A DNA stretch of 64,000 bases from Marinisporobacter sp. (GCA_025210525.1 JAOARP010000047.1:717465-781464); one strand, 5' to 3'; counted from the first letter of the stretch, positions 47,489 to 57,071 are shown. Numbers and translations are program-made. The notes: generated by a model from the letters alone, not told the origin.

Positions 47489-49696
47489 TTATTCATTTAG
47501 ATAAGTTGAAATTTTACTATCTAATATCTTGATCAGCTCTTCTTCCGTCATTTCCTCAGCAAAATATTTTTTCATCTCTTCTTTTAAAATTTTGTTGATT
47601 TGTGGATCAATTGTTTTATTAATAGCCATCCCATCTAAGGCATCTTGTACATTTTTAACTTCCTCCTCTCTTAATGGAAATGCATACCATACCGTATCTT
47701 CAAGATAAATAGATTCTTTCTTTTCTATTTTTTTCATTTCTTCTAATGATTTTTTCATAAGTTTTTTATTCATTCCCATTGAGAAAAAATATTCTTCTTT
47801 ATTGCCATTATCACGATTTAAGTATTTTAGAAAATCCCAAGCAAGGTCTTTATTCTTTGAATTTCCATTGATTCCATAAGCACTAGCTGTAAATACATAT
47901 CCACCTTTTTTATCACTAGTTGGATAAGGATAAAGCTTAAAGCTTTCTATTATATTTTTCATCTCTGACAAATTCATAAGAGCAATATTGGACTGATGAA
48001 TAAAACCAATTTTCCCCTTTGTTCCTTTATACATTGTCATTCTATCCATATTTTCATCTACTAGTTTCTCATCATAAATAGCTTGTATATCCTTTAATAA
48101 ATCTTTGAAGCTCTCATGATTAAAGTTTGTCAATTTATTTTTGTAATCAATAAATTGATCCCTATCCCCTGTAAAGAAGATCTCAAATAACTCTTCTTTA
48201 GATATTTTAGGAATTCCATAAACGCCATTTTCCTTTGAAAGCTCTCTAAGTACATTGATAAAACTTGCTCTATCCCAATTGTTCTTTTCAATATTTATAT
48301 TTTTAGCATTTAATAAAGCTTGATCTGCTACTAATGCTCCCATATTAAACTTATAAGGAAATGCATAATAGCTTCCATCTACTTTTAAACTCTCAAATAT
48401 CTCTTCATAATAGTCTGCTATCTTGAAATCTTTATCTTTTTTCATATATTCATTTAGATTTTCAAATACGCCATTTTTTGCATATTTTCCCATTGGTAGA
48501 TAATCTGTTGGAATCAAATCATCTCCTTTTCCTGAAATAAGGTCTGTATTCATCTTTTTTAAATAATCTGAAAGAAATTCTTCTTTATAATTATACTGAT
48601 TTACTTTTATAATCACATCTGGATTTTTTTTCATGTACTCAGCGATTTTCCCTTTTAGTTCCATGCCCTCTATTTCTGTATTTACACCAATGGTTAGAAT
48701 CTTTTTATTGCTCTTTGGTCTCGTTCCTTCTTTTTTATGAAATACTGCAATATTCGTGATAGGTTTTTGTTGTCCTTCACTACCCATTTCCATATAACTC
48801 ATATAGACAGTGCCTTCATTGTCTACAGAAAATCCAGTTGCATTTATATTCTTTGCAAATACAGAAGCACTCTCCACATCTACTACTGTTTCTAAGAAAT
48901 TTCCTTCTATGTCAAAGGCTTTGATCTCTTCGGCTCCTGTTGTATATAATAAATTTCCCTCTTTAGGGTCATATCCTAAAAATCCTGTAAATTGTTCCCC
49001 ATCAATTCTTTTGCTATATGCAAAATCCTGTGAGCCTATCTCTTTTTTAGCTAAATAAGTTTCTCTATTTTCACTTTCTATAAGGATATATAGGCTATTT
49101 TTGACCTTTACAAAATCTTTTACATTTTCACTTACTAAAGTGTTTACTAATACTCCTGTTTTATCTACTTGAATAATTTGATTTCTATCATTTTTATAAA
49201 TGAAAGCATCTTTTTCATTTATGTAAAGCTTTGAAAGACCATTTCTTCCCCATCCATCCTGATCATTTTTAGTAATATCAATTTTTTCTACTGTTTTTCC
49301 ATTCTCATCAAGCTTCAAAATATCATGAATGAGCTTTTTCTCAGGTGGTCCAAACTCTTTTACCTCTACATAAAGATTTTTTTCCTGATCTATTCCCAAA
49401 CTTAAAGGCATTATTGCTGCATCTTTTCCTATTTCTAACTGGACTATTTTTATAAATTTTCCCTTTGCATCATATTTCCTAAGAATATTTCGATTCACCA
49501 ACACATAAAAATTCCCTTCTTCATCATTGGTTACCCCCAAAATATCCCCCTTTATTTCTCCTCCATCCATTTTTTCAAAGGCTATTTCTTCGTAATAAAA
49601 ACCCCCCTTTGAATCATTATTTTTTCCACATCCTACTAATGAAAAGAGCATCGTACACATTAATAGGAAGCAAATTCCCTTTTTCATTTTTTTCAT
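47489..49696 (-). CDS. Solute-binding lipoprotein with N-terminal propeller-like domain (paralogue 3)
   Basis: 735 residues with the start set at the ATG at 49696, which aligns with the start of paralogue 2 (MKKMKKGICFLL against MKKVRKRICFLL); the in-frame ATG at 49723 would add nine residues. Lipobox SLVG-C. Propeller-like repeats to about 325, then a family 1 solute-binding domain (KILTIGVNTEIEGMELKGKIAEYMKKNP). It directly follows the TolC-like gene but has its own 53-bp control element (49747-49799), a near copy of the one upstream of the ABC transporter operon, so it is probably the dedicated binding protein of that transporter. Confidence 0.84.
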   Translation of the reverse strand: MKKMKKGICFLLMCTMLFSLVGCGKNNDSKGGFYYEEIAFEKMDGGEIKGDILGVTNDEEGNFYVLVNRNILRKYDAKGKFIKIVQLEIGKDAAIMPLSLGIDQEKNLYVEVKEFGPPEKKLIHDILKLDENGKTVEKIDITKNDQDGWGRNGLSKLYINEKDAFIYKNDRNQIIQVDKTGVLVNTLVSENVKDFVKVKNSLYILIESENRETYLAKKEIGSQDFAYSKRIDGEQFTGFLGYDPKEGNLLYTTGAEEIKAFDIEGNFLETVVDVESASVFAKNINATGFSVDNEGTVYMSYMEMGSEGQQKPITNIAVFHKKEGTRPKSNKKILTIGVNTEIEGMELKGKIAEYMKKNPDVIIKVNQYNYKEEFLSDYLKKMNTDLISGKGDDLIPTDYLPMGKYAKNGVFENLNEYMKKDKDFKIADYYEEIFESLKVDGSYYAFPYKFNMGALVADQALLNAKNINIEKNNWDRASFINVLRELSKENGVYGIPKISKEELFEIFFTGDRDQFIDYKNKLTNFNHESFKDLLKDIQAIYDEKLVDENMDRMTMYKGTKGKIGFIHQSNIALMNLSEMKNIIESFKLYPYPTSDKKGGYVFTASAYGINGNSKNKDLAWDFLKYLNRDNGNKEEYFFSMGMNKKLMKKSLEEMKKIEKKESIYLEDTVWYAFPLREEEVKNVQDALDGMAINKTIDPQINKILKEEMKKYFAEEMTEEELIKILDSKISTYLNE

Positions 49697-49746
49697 CCTT
49701 TCTGTTTTTTTATTTGTCTTCATTTTACAGAAAAGACTCTTATAGA

Positions 49747-49799
49747 ACCATTGATTTACCTTACAAATACATCTATAAACCTTACATTTCTGTCACATA
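49747..49799 (-). promoter_or_regulatory. 53-bp conserved control element, copy B
   Basis: Gapless relative of 56952-57004. On the plus strand both read ACCATT, then ATTTACCTTACAAA, TAT, CTTAC, and end TGTCACATA. On the minus strand a TTGTAA/TATAAG pair with a 16-base spacer overlaps its proximal end and could be the promoter of paralogue 3. Confidence 0.62.
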
Positions 49800-49811
49800 T
49801 TCTCTATACTT

Positions 49812-51401
49812 TTAATTAATCCAAGGCTTATCATATTTCATCAAGAGTTCATTATAATCCATTACTTTATCCTTTAAGCTCTTTTTCTCTCTTTCTAATG
49901 CTACTATTTTCCTTTTTAGCTCTATAGGAGTAATGCTTCCTATTTCTAAATCAATCTTTCCTTTATCAAAATCATCCTTTCCTTTTTCATAAGCTAAAAC
50001 ACTATTTTTATATTCATCCTTATATCTTTTCAGGGTCTTATAGGTATTTTTTAGGCTTTCAATATAAGCTTTCTTTTTATCTCCTAAATCCATATTAGCT
50101 TCTTTTGCATCCATTTTTTTTGATTCATAGGAAGCTCCTCCTGCATTGAAGGTATATAGCTTTACTTCAAGCTCCTTCATTTTCACATTTTCCTCTGATT
50201 CCCAAATTTCTGGGCTAATACTTATCATTCTTGCAATATGATAATCTACATCTTCATCATTCATTTCTTCAAAGCTTACTGAATCTTTTAAGCTATATCT
50301 TTCCTCTTGATCAAAACCTATCATCTCATTTAATTTTTCATAAGCTTCCTTTAAATCCTCAAGGGCCATTTCATAGCTTTTCTTCGTTTCCTTTAGTTCT
50401 CTTTTCCCTTGTATTTTTTCATTTTCACTAATGCTACCATATTCATGTTTAATCCTTACTTGATTCATATTTTCATTGGCAATTTCTAGCTCTAGCTTTT
50501 TTATTTTTATACCATCTTCCTGCTTTAATATATTGTTATAAGCTTTTTTTAAATCATAAGCAAGCTGATCCTTTTTCTTAGCTATGTTATTTTCTGCATT
50601 TTTTAAAGCAATTCTATTTTGCTCAAATCCTATATACTCAGAAGTTCTTGCTGCATCATCCTCTCCATTTCCCGTCCCTATAGGAGTGGATTTCACACGA
50701 TCCCTTGCTTCATCCTTATTTATTTCTGCACGTTCTAGACTTATATCTAGTCTTTTTAGCTCCCTACTATACTTATATACTCTCTCTAATAATTCTTCAT
50801 AGGTATAATCCCATTTTTTTATCTCTTTCTTTTCTTTCATAATAGAAAAAATCACGGTTTTTGCTAGGCTGTTGTAGGTATATTTTATATCCCATATTTT
50901 TGTAGCCATACTCAGAGGAATCATAACTACATCCTCCTTTATTTCTACTGGAGCTTTCATTTCTATTAAATTGCCATCTATTCTCCACTCCCTTTTTCCT
51001 ATGGTCATTTGAATAATATTATCCCCTTTAAATAAGCGAATCCTATTTGTCCCTTGATCCCAAGTCATATTCTCTTGCTTCATCCCCATCATAGCTAAAA
51101 GGAATTCTAATGGAAGCATAAAGCTATCTTCTTTCATATAAGGGGCTACCTTCAATGACATGGCTTTCTCCCCTATCTGATAATTCCTTTCATTTACTAT
51201 TAGCTTTACATCTACTCTATTTGCATTTAAAAAATCTGTTGGCAATTGAATCAATTCCTCTGAAAAAGCATTTCCTACAGATATACTACTCACAAAAATC
51301 ATAATCACCATACAACGCATTATTCTATTTTTCATTAAAATACTTTTCATAATCCTTCTCGTTCCATTTATTAAGATTTTTCCTATCATTTGCTCTTTCA
51401 T
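49812..51401 (-). CDS. TolC-like coiled-coil protein with stalk domain
   Basis: 529 residues, signal helix at about 27-47, a stalk-type (copper amine oxidase N-terminal-like) domain at about 60-195, then a long alpha-helical region (about 205-525) with TolC/outer membrane efflux protein character: ALKNAENNIAKKKDQLAYDLKKAYNNIL, a YGSISENEKIQ turn, and a second matching half ending GSITPIELKRKIVALEREKKSLKDKV. In Gram-negatives TolC spans the outer membrane; here the stalk domain points to attachment to cell wall. ATG overlaps the upstream stop (ATGA) and has GGAGGAAGGTGA before it. Confidence 0.8.
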   Translation of the reverse strand: MKEQMIGKILINGTRRIMKSILMKNRIMRCMVIMIFVSSISVGNAFSEELIQLPTDFLNANRVDVKLIVNERNYQIGEKAMSLKVAPYMKEDSFMLPLEFLLAMMGMKQENMTWDQGTNRIRLFKGDNIIQMTIGKREWRIDGNLIEMKAPVEIKEDVVMIPLSMATKIWDIKYTYNSLAKTVIFSIMKEKKEIKKWDYTYEELLERVYKYSRELKRLDISLERAEINKDEARDRVKSTPIGTGNGEDDAARTSEYIGFEQNRIALKNAENNIAKKKDQLAYDLKKAYNNILKQEDGIKIKKLELEIANENMNQVRIKHEYGSISENEKIQGKRELKETKKSYEMALEDLKEAYEKLNEMIGFDQEERYSLKDSVSFEEMNDEDVDYHIARMISISPEIWESEENVKMKELEVKLYTFNAGGASYESKKMDAKEANMDLGDKKKAYIESLKNTYKTLKRYKDEYKNSVLAYEKGKDDFDKGKIDLEIGSITPIELKRKIVALEREKKSLKDKVMDYNELLMKYDKPWIN

Positions 51402-52714
51402 TCACCTTCCTCCTTTCTTAAATAAACTTTCATATTTTGAATAAATATAAATGTACTCAATACAATAAATAGTTCTTTATTTAATGTAAATATAAATGAA
51501 GCTTTCATACTTACAAGAATCAACAGAAAAATAATACTCATCATACTTAAGCTTTCTGTTAAAAAAGAATTTTCTATCCCCTTATATTTTCTATAAATAT
51601 ACAAAGGGATTAAGCTAATAACAAAGCCTATAACCATCGATCCATAAATTCCCTTTAGCATATAGCCTAAAGGTGTTATATAAACATTTCTATTTGTAAA
51701 GCTTTCACTAAAGGCTTCCTTTATATTGTTTAAATAATAGGTAAGGGTAATAACTTCCTCCTTCATGATTCCTTTAACAGGTAAATAAGCTGTAGGAATC
51801 CTATAAAATAAATATATAAGTAATCCTATACTCATAAGCCCTATGATCACTTCTTTCATAAGCATGTACATATTTTTCTTTGTAAACATTCCATAATCTG
51901 TTAATCTTATGATTTCCTTTAGCTTGCAATAAAGCTCTTTCCATCTTATTTGAAGGATTTTTACTATATCCTTTGTCATCAATAAAACTAAAAATAACAG
52001 CATACAGGCTTGCATGGTTCTTATTCTATCTATTTTCTTAGATCCTTTTGTAACTACCACATCATTCATCTCATATTGGACTAGCGCACTCTTTATGGTT
52101 CCTTCACTAATTTCTTTATTCTCATGATCTTGACTCCCTATATAAATGCTCGTAATAGGTACTTTTAAATCCTTATCCTTTAATGCTTCTAATGGCATAT
52201 AAACTACATTTTTTTCTGGAATAAATGGGGAGAATAAATTTTTTTCTAAAATCCCTACAATCTCATAAATCTTATTTCCTTCCGAAAAATTTAGTCCTAT
52301 GGTATCCTTGTTTTTAAAAATTTTTTGAGAAAGCTTTTGTTCCATCACCATAGGTCTTTTTGTATCTAAAGACACATCTGTTACAAAGCTTCCTTTTTTT
52401 AATGAAACTGGAAAAAAGCTTTTATACTCTCCCAAAACACCCTTCACTAAAATAGTATATTCTTTTCCCTCTACACTCATCTGTGTATTCTTTTTCCCTA
52501 TAACAAGTATTTCTGCTTTAAGGGTTTCCTTTAATTTATTTAAATCATCTATTTTCATAAAGCTATTCCCATTTTGACTTACTGCTTCATAAAAAACTTC
52601 CTCTGTATCCATGATCCTAGCTATATTTTGAAAGAGCAAATCATTACCAATCATCAAGAGGATAAAAACGATTAGTGCTCCCATAGAAAATCTTTTAAAA
52701 AACACATTTCTCAT
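51398..52714 (-). CDS. MacB/FtsX-like membrane protein
   Basis: 438 residues: one N-terminal helix (about 9-30), a large extracellular domain (about 35-235) resembling the MacB periplasmic domain, and about four C-terminal helices. The plan is that of MacB/FtsX-type permeases that convert ATP hydrolysis into mechanical work on envelope partners. No LolD/MacB-type ATPase is encoded nearby. Lies between the HlyD-type adaptor gene (14 bases upstream) and the TolC-like gene (overlapping), which makes it the middle part of a tripartite-like set. Confidence 0.72.
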   Translation of the reverse strand: MRNVFFKRFSMGALIVFILLMIGNDLLFQNIARIMDTEEVFYEAVSQNGNSFMKIDDLNKLKETLKAEILVIGKKNTQMSVEGKEYTILVKGVLGEYKSFFPVSLKKGSFVTDVSLDTKRPMVMEQKLSQKIFKNKDTIGLNFSEGNKIYEIVGILEKNLFSPFIPEKNVVYMPLEALKDKDLKVPITSIYIGSQDHENKEISEGTIKSALVQYEMNDVVVTKGSKKIDRIRTMQACMLLFLVLLMTKDIVKILQIRWKELYCKLKEIIRLTDYGMFTKKNMYMLMKEVIIGLMSIGLLIYLFYRIPTAYLPVKGIMKEEVITLTYYLNNIKEAFSESFTNRNVYITPLGYMLKGIYGSMVIGFVISLIPLYIYRKYKGIENSFLTESLSMMSIIFLLILVSMKASFIFTLNKELFIVLSTFIFIQNMKVYLRKEEGE

Positions 52715-52728
52715 CTTTTTCCTCCTTC

Positions 52729-53964
52729 CTATTTTTTCAATACTCTTCCATTTTCCTTTAAATCCACCCCTGTATCATCTTGTACAAATTCTTCATATTT
52801 ATCTAATCCACTTTTAATAGCTGTATTGTTTAAATCTGATTCTCCTGTATTCACATATCTCTTATTTACATAATATTCTTTTCCTAAGGGCTTATCCTCT
52901 TTTCTTATAATCCAGACAAATTTTCTTCCATTTTGCTCCTTTCCTATAGCTGTATTTGGAACAACTACATCATATTTAGTAGTTGATTTTGTTTCACGAA
53001 TCGTTGCAAATTCATCTCCCTTTAACCCCTCATTTTCAAAGGATAAAGTAACATCCTTTATTTGGCTTGGTTCTTCTTTATTGTTAGCAATATCCGTAAT
53101 TTTGCTCTCTACCTTTAAATCATCTAATCCTTTAAAAGTAATATTTAGGTTTTCTCCTATTTTTAAGTATTTGGCTATGTCCTTCTTGATAGAAAACTTT
53201 AATTCATATCCTGATGAAGGATCTGTTAATGCTAGGATGGTTTCATCTTTATTGATTCTTTCTCCTTCCTTTTTAGAAATATTTTTCACTACTCCATCAA
53301 TAGGTGCTGTGAGTATTCCTTTATTTGCCACAATCTTTTGTATTTCCTTAAATGTAATTTCCTTTAATTTGTATTCCATTTCACTTTCAACTAAACTATT
53401 TTGTGCTTTTAACTCTTCAATAGGTTGATTTTTTTTCTTTTTATTATAAGCATCCTCTGCATCCTTTAAGGTATCCGCTGCTTTTTCAAACTCTTCCTTT
53501 GAGACAATATTATTTTCATAATATACTTTCTTCTTTTCAAGCTCTTCGCTAGCTTTTTCAACGGCTTTCAATTCCTTTTCTAGTCCCTCTTGATTTTCAT
53601 ATTGCGCCTTTGCAATTTCATAATTTAATTTAGCTTTTTTATAATTTCCCTCTTCTTGAATAAATCTTTCATTCAATTCCTTTTCATCAAGCTTTATCAG
53701 AGGATCTCCTTTTTTTACGGTTTTATTGGTTTGAACAAATATTTTATCAATAATTCCTGAAAAGGTTGCATAAATTTGCTCACTTTTTCTAGCTGCAATC
53801 GTTCCTTCCTTTTGAATATTCATCTGCAAAGAAGTACTTTTCCCATTAACTACAGATACCCTTGGTAAAGCTAAATTATTAAGACTTTGTGAAAATATAG
53901 TAAATAGTAAAATAACTCCAAAATATTGTATGATCATTTTTTTTATTTTTTTCTTTCTATCCAC
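52729..53964 (-). CDS. HlyD/RND-type membrane fusion (adaptor) protein
   Basis: 411 residues, GTG start behind AGGAGGGAAAGC. One N-terminal membrane helix (about 10-30), then a split lipoyl domain (GTIAARKSEQIYATFSGIIDKIFVQTNKTVKKGDPLIKLD and later GILTAPIDGVVKNISKKEGERI), with a coiled-coil hairpin between (about 115-205) and a beta-barrel plus C-terminal domain (VVVPNTAIGKEQNGRKFVWII). Adaptors of this kind link an inner-membrane pump to a TolC-like exit. 11 bases after the permease gene at 53976, hence the same operon. Confidence 0.88.
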   Translation of the reverse strand: MDRKKKIKKMIIQYFGVILLFTIFSQSLNNLALPRVSVVNGKSTSLQMNIQKEGTIAARKSEQIYATFSGIIDKIFVQTNKTVKKGDPLIKLDEKELNERFIQEEGNYKKAKLNYEIAKAQYENQEGLEKELKAVEKASEELEKKKVYYENNIVSKEEFEKAADTLKDAEDAYNKKKKNQPIEELKAQNSLVESEMEYKLKEITFKEIQKIVANKGILTAPIDGVVKNISKKEGERINKDETILALTDPSSGYELKFSIKKDIAKYLKIGENLNITFKGLDDLKVESKITDIANNKEEPSQIKDVTLSFENEGLKGDEFATIRETKSTTKYDVVVPNTAIGKEQNGRKFVWIIRKEDKPLGKEYYVNKRYVNTGESDLNNTAIKSGLDKYEEFVQDDTGVDLKENGRVLKK

Positions 53965-53975
53965 AGCTTTCCCTC

Positions 53976-54821
53976 CTATCCTTTTAATCCACTATTTTTA
54001 ATGCCTTCAACAAAATAATTTTCTGCATACAGGTAAACTAATAATACTGGAATCATATATATAGTAGCTGCTGCAAAGGCAACCCCCATTTCTTCTTTAT
54101 TTACCTGTGCTAAATAAAGGGATAGGGGATGCATACTCACATCTTTTAAAAAGATCAAGGGCTGTTCTACCATATTCCAATAATCAATCATTAGTAATAC
54201 CCCTAATGAAGCAATATAATTTTTTGAAAGGGGCAAAATAATTTTAAAAAATATCTGAAAATGATTGGCTCCATCTATTTTTGCCGCTTCTAAATAGGCA
54301 TCGGGAATTTTTTGCATAAATTGTCTTAACAAAAAAACACCAAATACACTAAAAACCCCTGGAAAAATAATAGATGTAAATTGATCCAACATCCCTAAAT
54401 AATTAGCGATCAAATAATTAGGAACTACTGTTACTTGAAAGGGCATGAGCATCAATAAAATATATAGATAAAACAATTGATCTCTAAAAGCAAACTTTAG
54501 CTTTGCAAAAGCATAGGCTGCAAAGGTTGATACCATAATCTGTCCTAAAATAATAGGTCCTACCATGAAGGATGCATTCCAAAACATTTTTAAAAAATTG
54601 GTCTTTAAAATAAGTACTTGATAATACTGCTTTAAGCTAATCCAATCAGGAATAAATTTTAGTCCTGAAAATTCTGATCCTTTGCTTTGAAAAATATTTT
54701 CGTATTGATTTTGTACTTGACTCGGCTCCATAAAGGAGTTAGACACTGTTAGAAAAAGAGGAATGATAAATAAAAGGGCTAATAGACCTACCAATATGCT
54801 TAAAATAATCTTTTTTTTCAA
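53976..54821 (-). CDS. Carbohydrate-type ABC transporter permease, UgpE/MalG family
   Basis: About 281 residues from a TTG start at 54821, preferred because GGGAGGAATTAC precedes it; an upstream ATG at 54869 lies within the other permease gene and has no site. Six helices. EAA loop PDAYLEAAKIDGANHFQIFFKIILPLSKN matches the MalG/UgpE type. Typical SNSFMEPSQ pattern in the first periplasmic segment. Partner of the 54836 permease. Confidence 0.93.
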   Translation of the reverse strand: MKKKIILSILVGLLALLFIIPLFLTVSNSFMEPSQVQNQYENIFQSKGSEFSGLKFIPDWISLKQYYQVLILKTNFLKMFWNASFMVGPIILGQIMVSTFAAYAFAKLKFAFRDQLFYLYILLMLMPFQVTVVPNYLIANYLGMLDQFTSIIFPGVFSVFGVFLLRQFMQKIPDAYLEAAKIDGANHFQIFFKIILPLSKNYIASLGVLLMIDYWNMVEQPLIFLKDVSMHPLSLYLAQVNKEEMGVAFAAATIYMIPVLLVYLYAENYFVEGIKNSGLKG

Positions 54822-54835
54822 AGTAATTCCTCCCT

Positions 54836-55696
54836 CTAAAAATCTAATTTTTTCTCTACTTTTCTCCATAAAAGAACTATCATAAAAATAAAAATTGCCA
54901 TATAGATTGCGCTAACAGATAGCTTTTGATAATCTAATACATTGAATAAATTATTAATATAATGCTGTAGCATATAAAGATCTTCATAAGGGTACTCTCC
55001 CCCTAATAAATAAACCTCTCTAAATATTTTAAAGGAATTCGTAATGGAAATAATAAATACAAAGAAGAAGGTTGGTAAAATATGAATGAGGGTAATATGG
55101 TGAAACTTTTGCCATTTATTTGCACCATCTATGCTAGCTGCTTCATATTGTTCCTTTGGAATGTTTTGAAGGGCTGCTAAAAACAGCACCATATCATACC
55201 CTATATTTTTCCATATATAAAAAAGTACTACAATCCATCTGGCATAAGGTGAATTCATCCAATCTACTGGATCAAATCCAAAACTCGTTACAATATTATT
55301 TAAAGTTCCATTAAAATTAAAAAATACTTGCCAAATCATCAAAATAGATGCGGAAGGTACAATAAGGGGAACCATAAAACAAGACCTAAAAATATTTTTT
55401 AAAAACAAAGGCTTATTCAAAAGCATTGCCATTCCTAAGGATAAAATCATAATAAGACTTACGCTTATTCCTGTAAAAATAAAGGTATTTTTCATAGCTC
55501 GTATAAAAATTGTATTTTCCCATATATTTATAAAATTTGTCAGTCCCACAAATTCTTTGCTCATAGGGTTGTTGATCATGGCATAATAAACAGTCATCAT
55601 AATAGGAATAAAAAAGAAAATCAGCTGTCCAATAAGACTTGGTGTAATAAAGGTTATACCTATCCATTTTTCTTTTTTATTGATCTTTGCTTTCAA
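54836..55696 (-). CDS. Carbohydrate-type ABC transporter permease, UgpA/MalF family
   Basis: About 286 residues from a TTG start at 55696 with AAAGGAGGAAA seven bases upstream (an in-frame GTG at 55714 sits in front of that site). Six helices, first near 13-35. EAA loop PKEQYEAASIDGANKWQKFHHITLIHILPT. Forms the channel with the 53976 product. Confidence 0.93.
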   Translation of the reverse strand: MKAKINKKEKWIGITFITPSLIGQLIFFFIPIMMTVYYAMINNPMSKEFVGLTNFINIWENTIFIRAMKNTFIFTGISVSLIMILSLGMAMLLNKPLFLKNIFRSCFMVPLIVPSASILMIWQVFFNFNGTLNNIVTSFGFDPVDWMNSPYARWIVVLFYIWKNIGYDMVLFLAALQNIPKEQYEAASIDGANKWQKFHHITLIHILPTFFFVFIISITNSFKIFREVYLLGGEYPYEDLYMLQHYINNLFNVLDYQKLSVSAIYMAIFIFMIVLLWRKVEKKLDF

Positions 55697-55756
55697 AAAA
55701 TTTCCTCCTTTCACTTGAAAATTTTATTAGCTAAACTTTGCGAAGTTTATATTTGG

Positions 55757-56851
55757 TTATAGCATTCTTTCTTCTGTTTCTTTATCAAATAAATGAAATT
55801 TTTCTATATCTATATAAACGTCTATCATTTCTCCCCTTTTTATAGCTATTTCATCAGTCTTTCCAATGATATTTCCATTTGTAGTCTCTATATATACATA
55901 AGTTTCAGAACCAATATACTCCATAAGCTCTACCCTTCCCCTTATAGGAATCCTGTTCTTTTCCTCTTCAAAATAAATATGCTCTGGACGTATTCCTAAA
56001 ATCATTTCCTTTCCTATATATCCCTTTTCTTTTAAAGCTTTCCCCTTTTCTCTTTCAATAAAGAATGCTGATTCCTCGAACTGGATCAGCACTTCCCCTT
56101 TTTTTTCAATGATCTTTACAGGAATAAAATTCATCTGAGGAGATCCAATAAAACCTGCTACAAATAAATTTTTAGGTTCTTCATAAATATTTTTAGGGGT
56201 ATCTACCTGCTGAACAATGCCATCTTTCATAATAACTATTTTCGTCCCCATAGTCATAGCTTCTGTTTGATCATGGGTTACATAGATAAAGGTTGTATTG
56301 AGCTTTTTATGTAGCTTGCATATTTCAGCACGCATTTGTACTCTAAGCTTTGCATCTAGGTTGGATAAGGGTTCATCCATTAAAAATACCTGTGCTTCTC
56401 TTACTATAGCTCGTCCTAAAGCAACCCTTTGCCTTTGCCCTCCTGAAAGCTGCTTGGGCTTTCTCTTTAGAAGGTCTTCAATCCCTAATATTTTTGCAGC
56501 GTTTATCACTTTTTCACCTATATCCTTTTTGGAGACTTTTCTAAGCTTTAATCCAAATGCCATATTGTCAAAAACAGTCATATGAGGATACAATGCATAA
56601 TTTTGAAATACCATAGCAATATCCCGATCCTTTGGCTCTATATGATTTACCTGTTTTTTTCCTATATAAATGTCACCATTTGATATTTCTTCAAGTCCTG
56701 CAATCATTCTAAGGGTTGTAGACTTTCCACAACCAGATGGCCCTACAAATACAACAAATTCTTTATCTTCAATTTCTAGATTCAATTTTTTTACTGCATG
56801 AAACCCATTTTCATATATTTTTTCTATGTTTTTCAATAGTAAACTAGCCAT
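55757..56851 (-). CDS. Carbohydrate-type ABC transporter ATPase, UgpC/MsmX/MalK family
   Basis: 364 residues. Walker A GPSGCGKST, Q-loop FQNYALYPHMTV, signature LSGGQRQRVALGRA, Walker B VFLMDEPLSNLD and switch VTHDQTEAMT, followed by the MalK-type regulatory OB domain (GSPQMNFIPV, LGIRPEHI, ELMEYIGSETYVYIE). First gene of the operon that runs to 49812. In Gram-positives such ATPases can serve several sugar transporters. ATG behind GAGGAGCT. Confidence 0.94.
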   Translation of the reverse strand: MASLLLKNIEKIYENGFHAVKKLNLEIEDKEFVVFVGPSGCGKSTTLRMIAGLEEISNGDIYIGKKQVNHIEPKDRDIAMVFQNYALYPHMTVFDNMAFGLKLRKVSKKDIGEKVINAAKILGIEDLLKRKPKQLSGGQRQRVALGRAIVREAQVFLMDEPLSNLDAKLRVQMRAEICKLHKKLNTTFIYVTHDQTEAMTMGTKIVIMKDGIVQQVDTPKNIYEEPKNLFVAGFIGSPQMNFIPVKIIEKKGEVLIQFEESAFFIEREKGKALKEKGYIGKEMILGIRPEHIYFEEEKNRIPIRGRVELMEYIGSETYVYIETTNGNIIGKTDEIAIKRGEMIDVYIDIEKFHLFDKETEERML

Positions 56852-56951
56852 AGCTCCTCACTCCCATCTAATTTTTTCTATGCTTTTCATTCCTTTTTTT
56901 AAAGATTTATTCCTTTTTAAATTTATTTTATAAAAAAGCCCTACCTATCAC

Positions 56952-57004
56952 CATTCATTTACCTTACAAAATCCCCTATGAATCTTACGTTTTTGTCACA
57001 TAAA
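56952..57004 (-). promoter_or_regulatory. 53-bp conserved control element, copy A
   Basis: Upstream of the ABC transporter operon. Aligns over 53 bases without gaps with 49747-49799, sharing ATTTACCTTACAAA, CTTAC and TGTCACATA blocks. The spaced CTTAC repeats (about two helical turns apart) suggest a dimeric regulator site distinct from the TGTAAA direct repeats. Confidence 0.62.
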
Positions 57005-57035
57005 TAATTTTTTCTATTGATTTTTTCGTACATAA

Positions 57036-57071
57036 AAAATGGATAATAACTATATAGTTATTATCCATTTT
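57036..57071 (-). terminator. Terminator of the Cache MCP gene
   Basis: Perfect palindromic stem AAAATGGATAATAACTAT/ATAGTTATTATCCATTTT followed on the minus strand by TTTATG. Between the MCP and the ABC operon. Confidence 0.75.
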
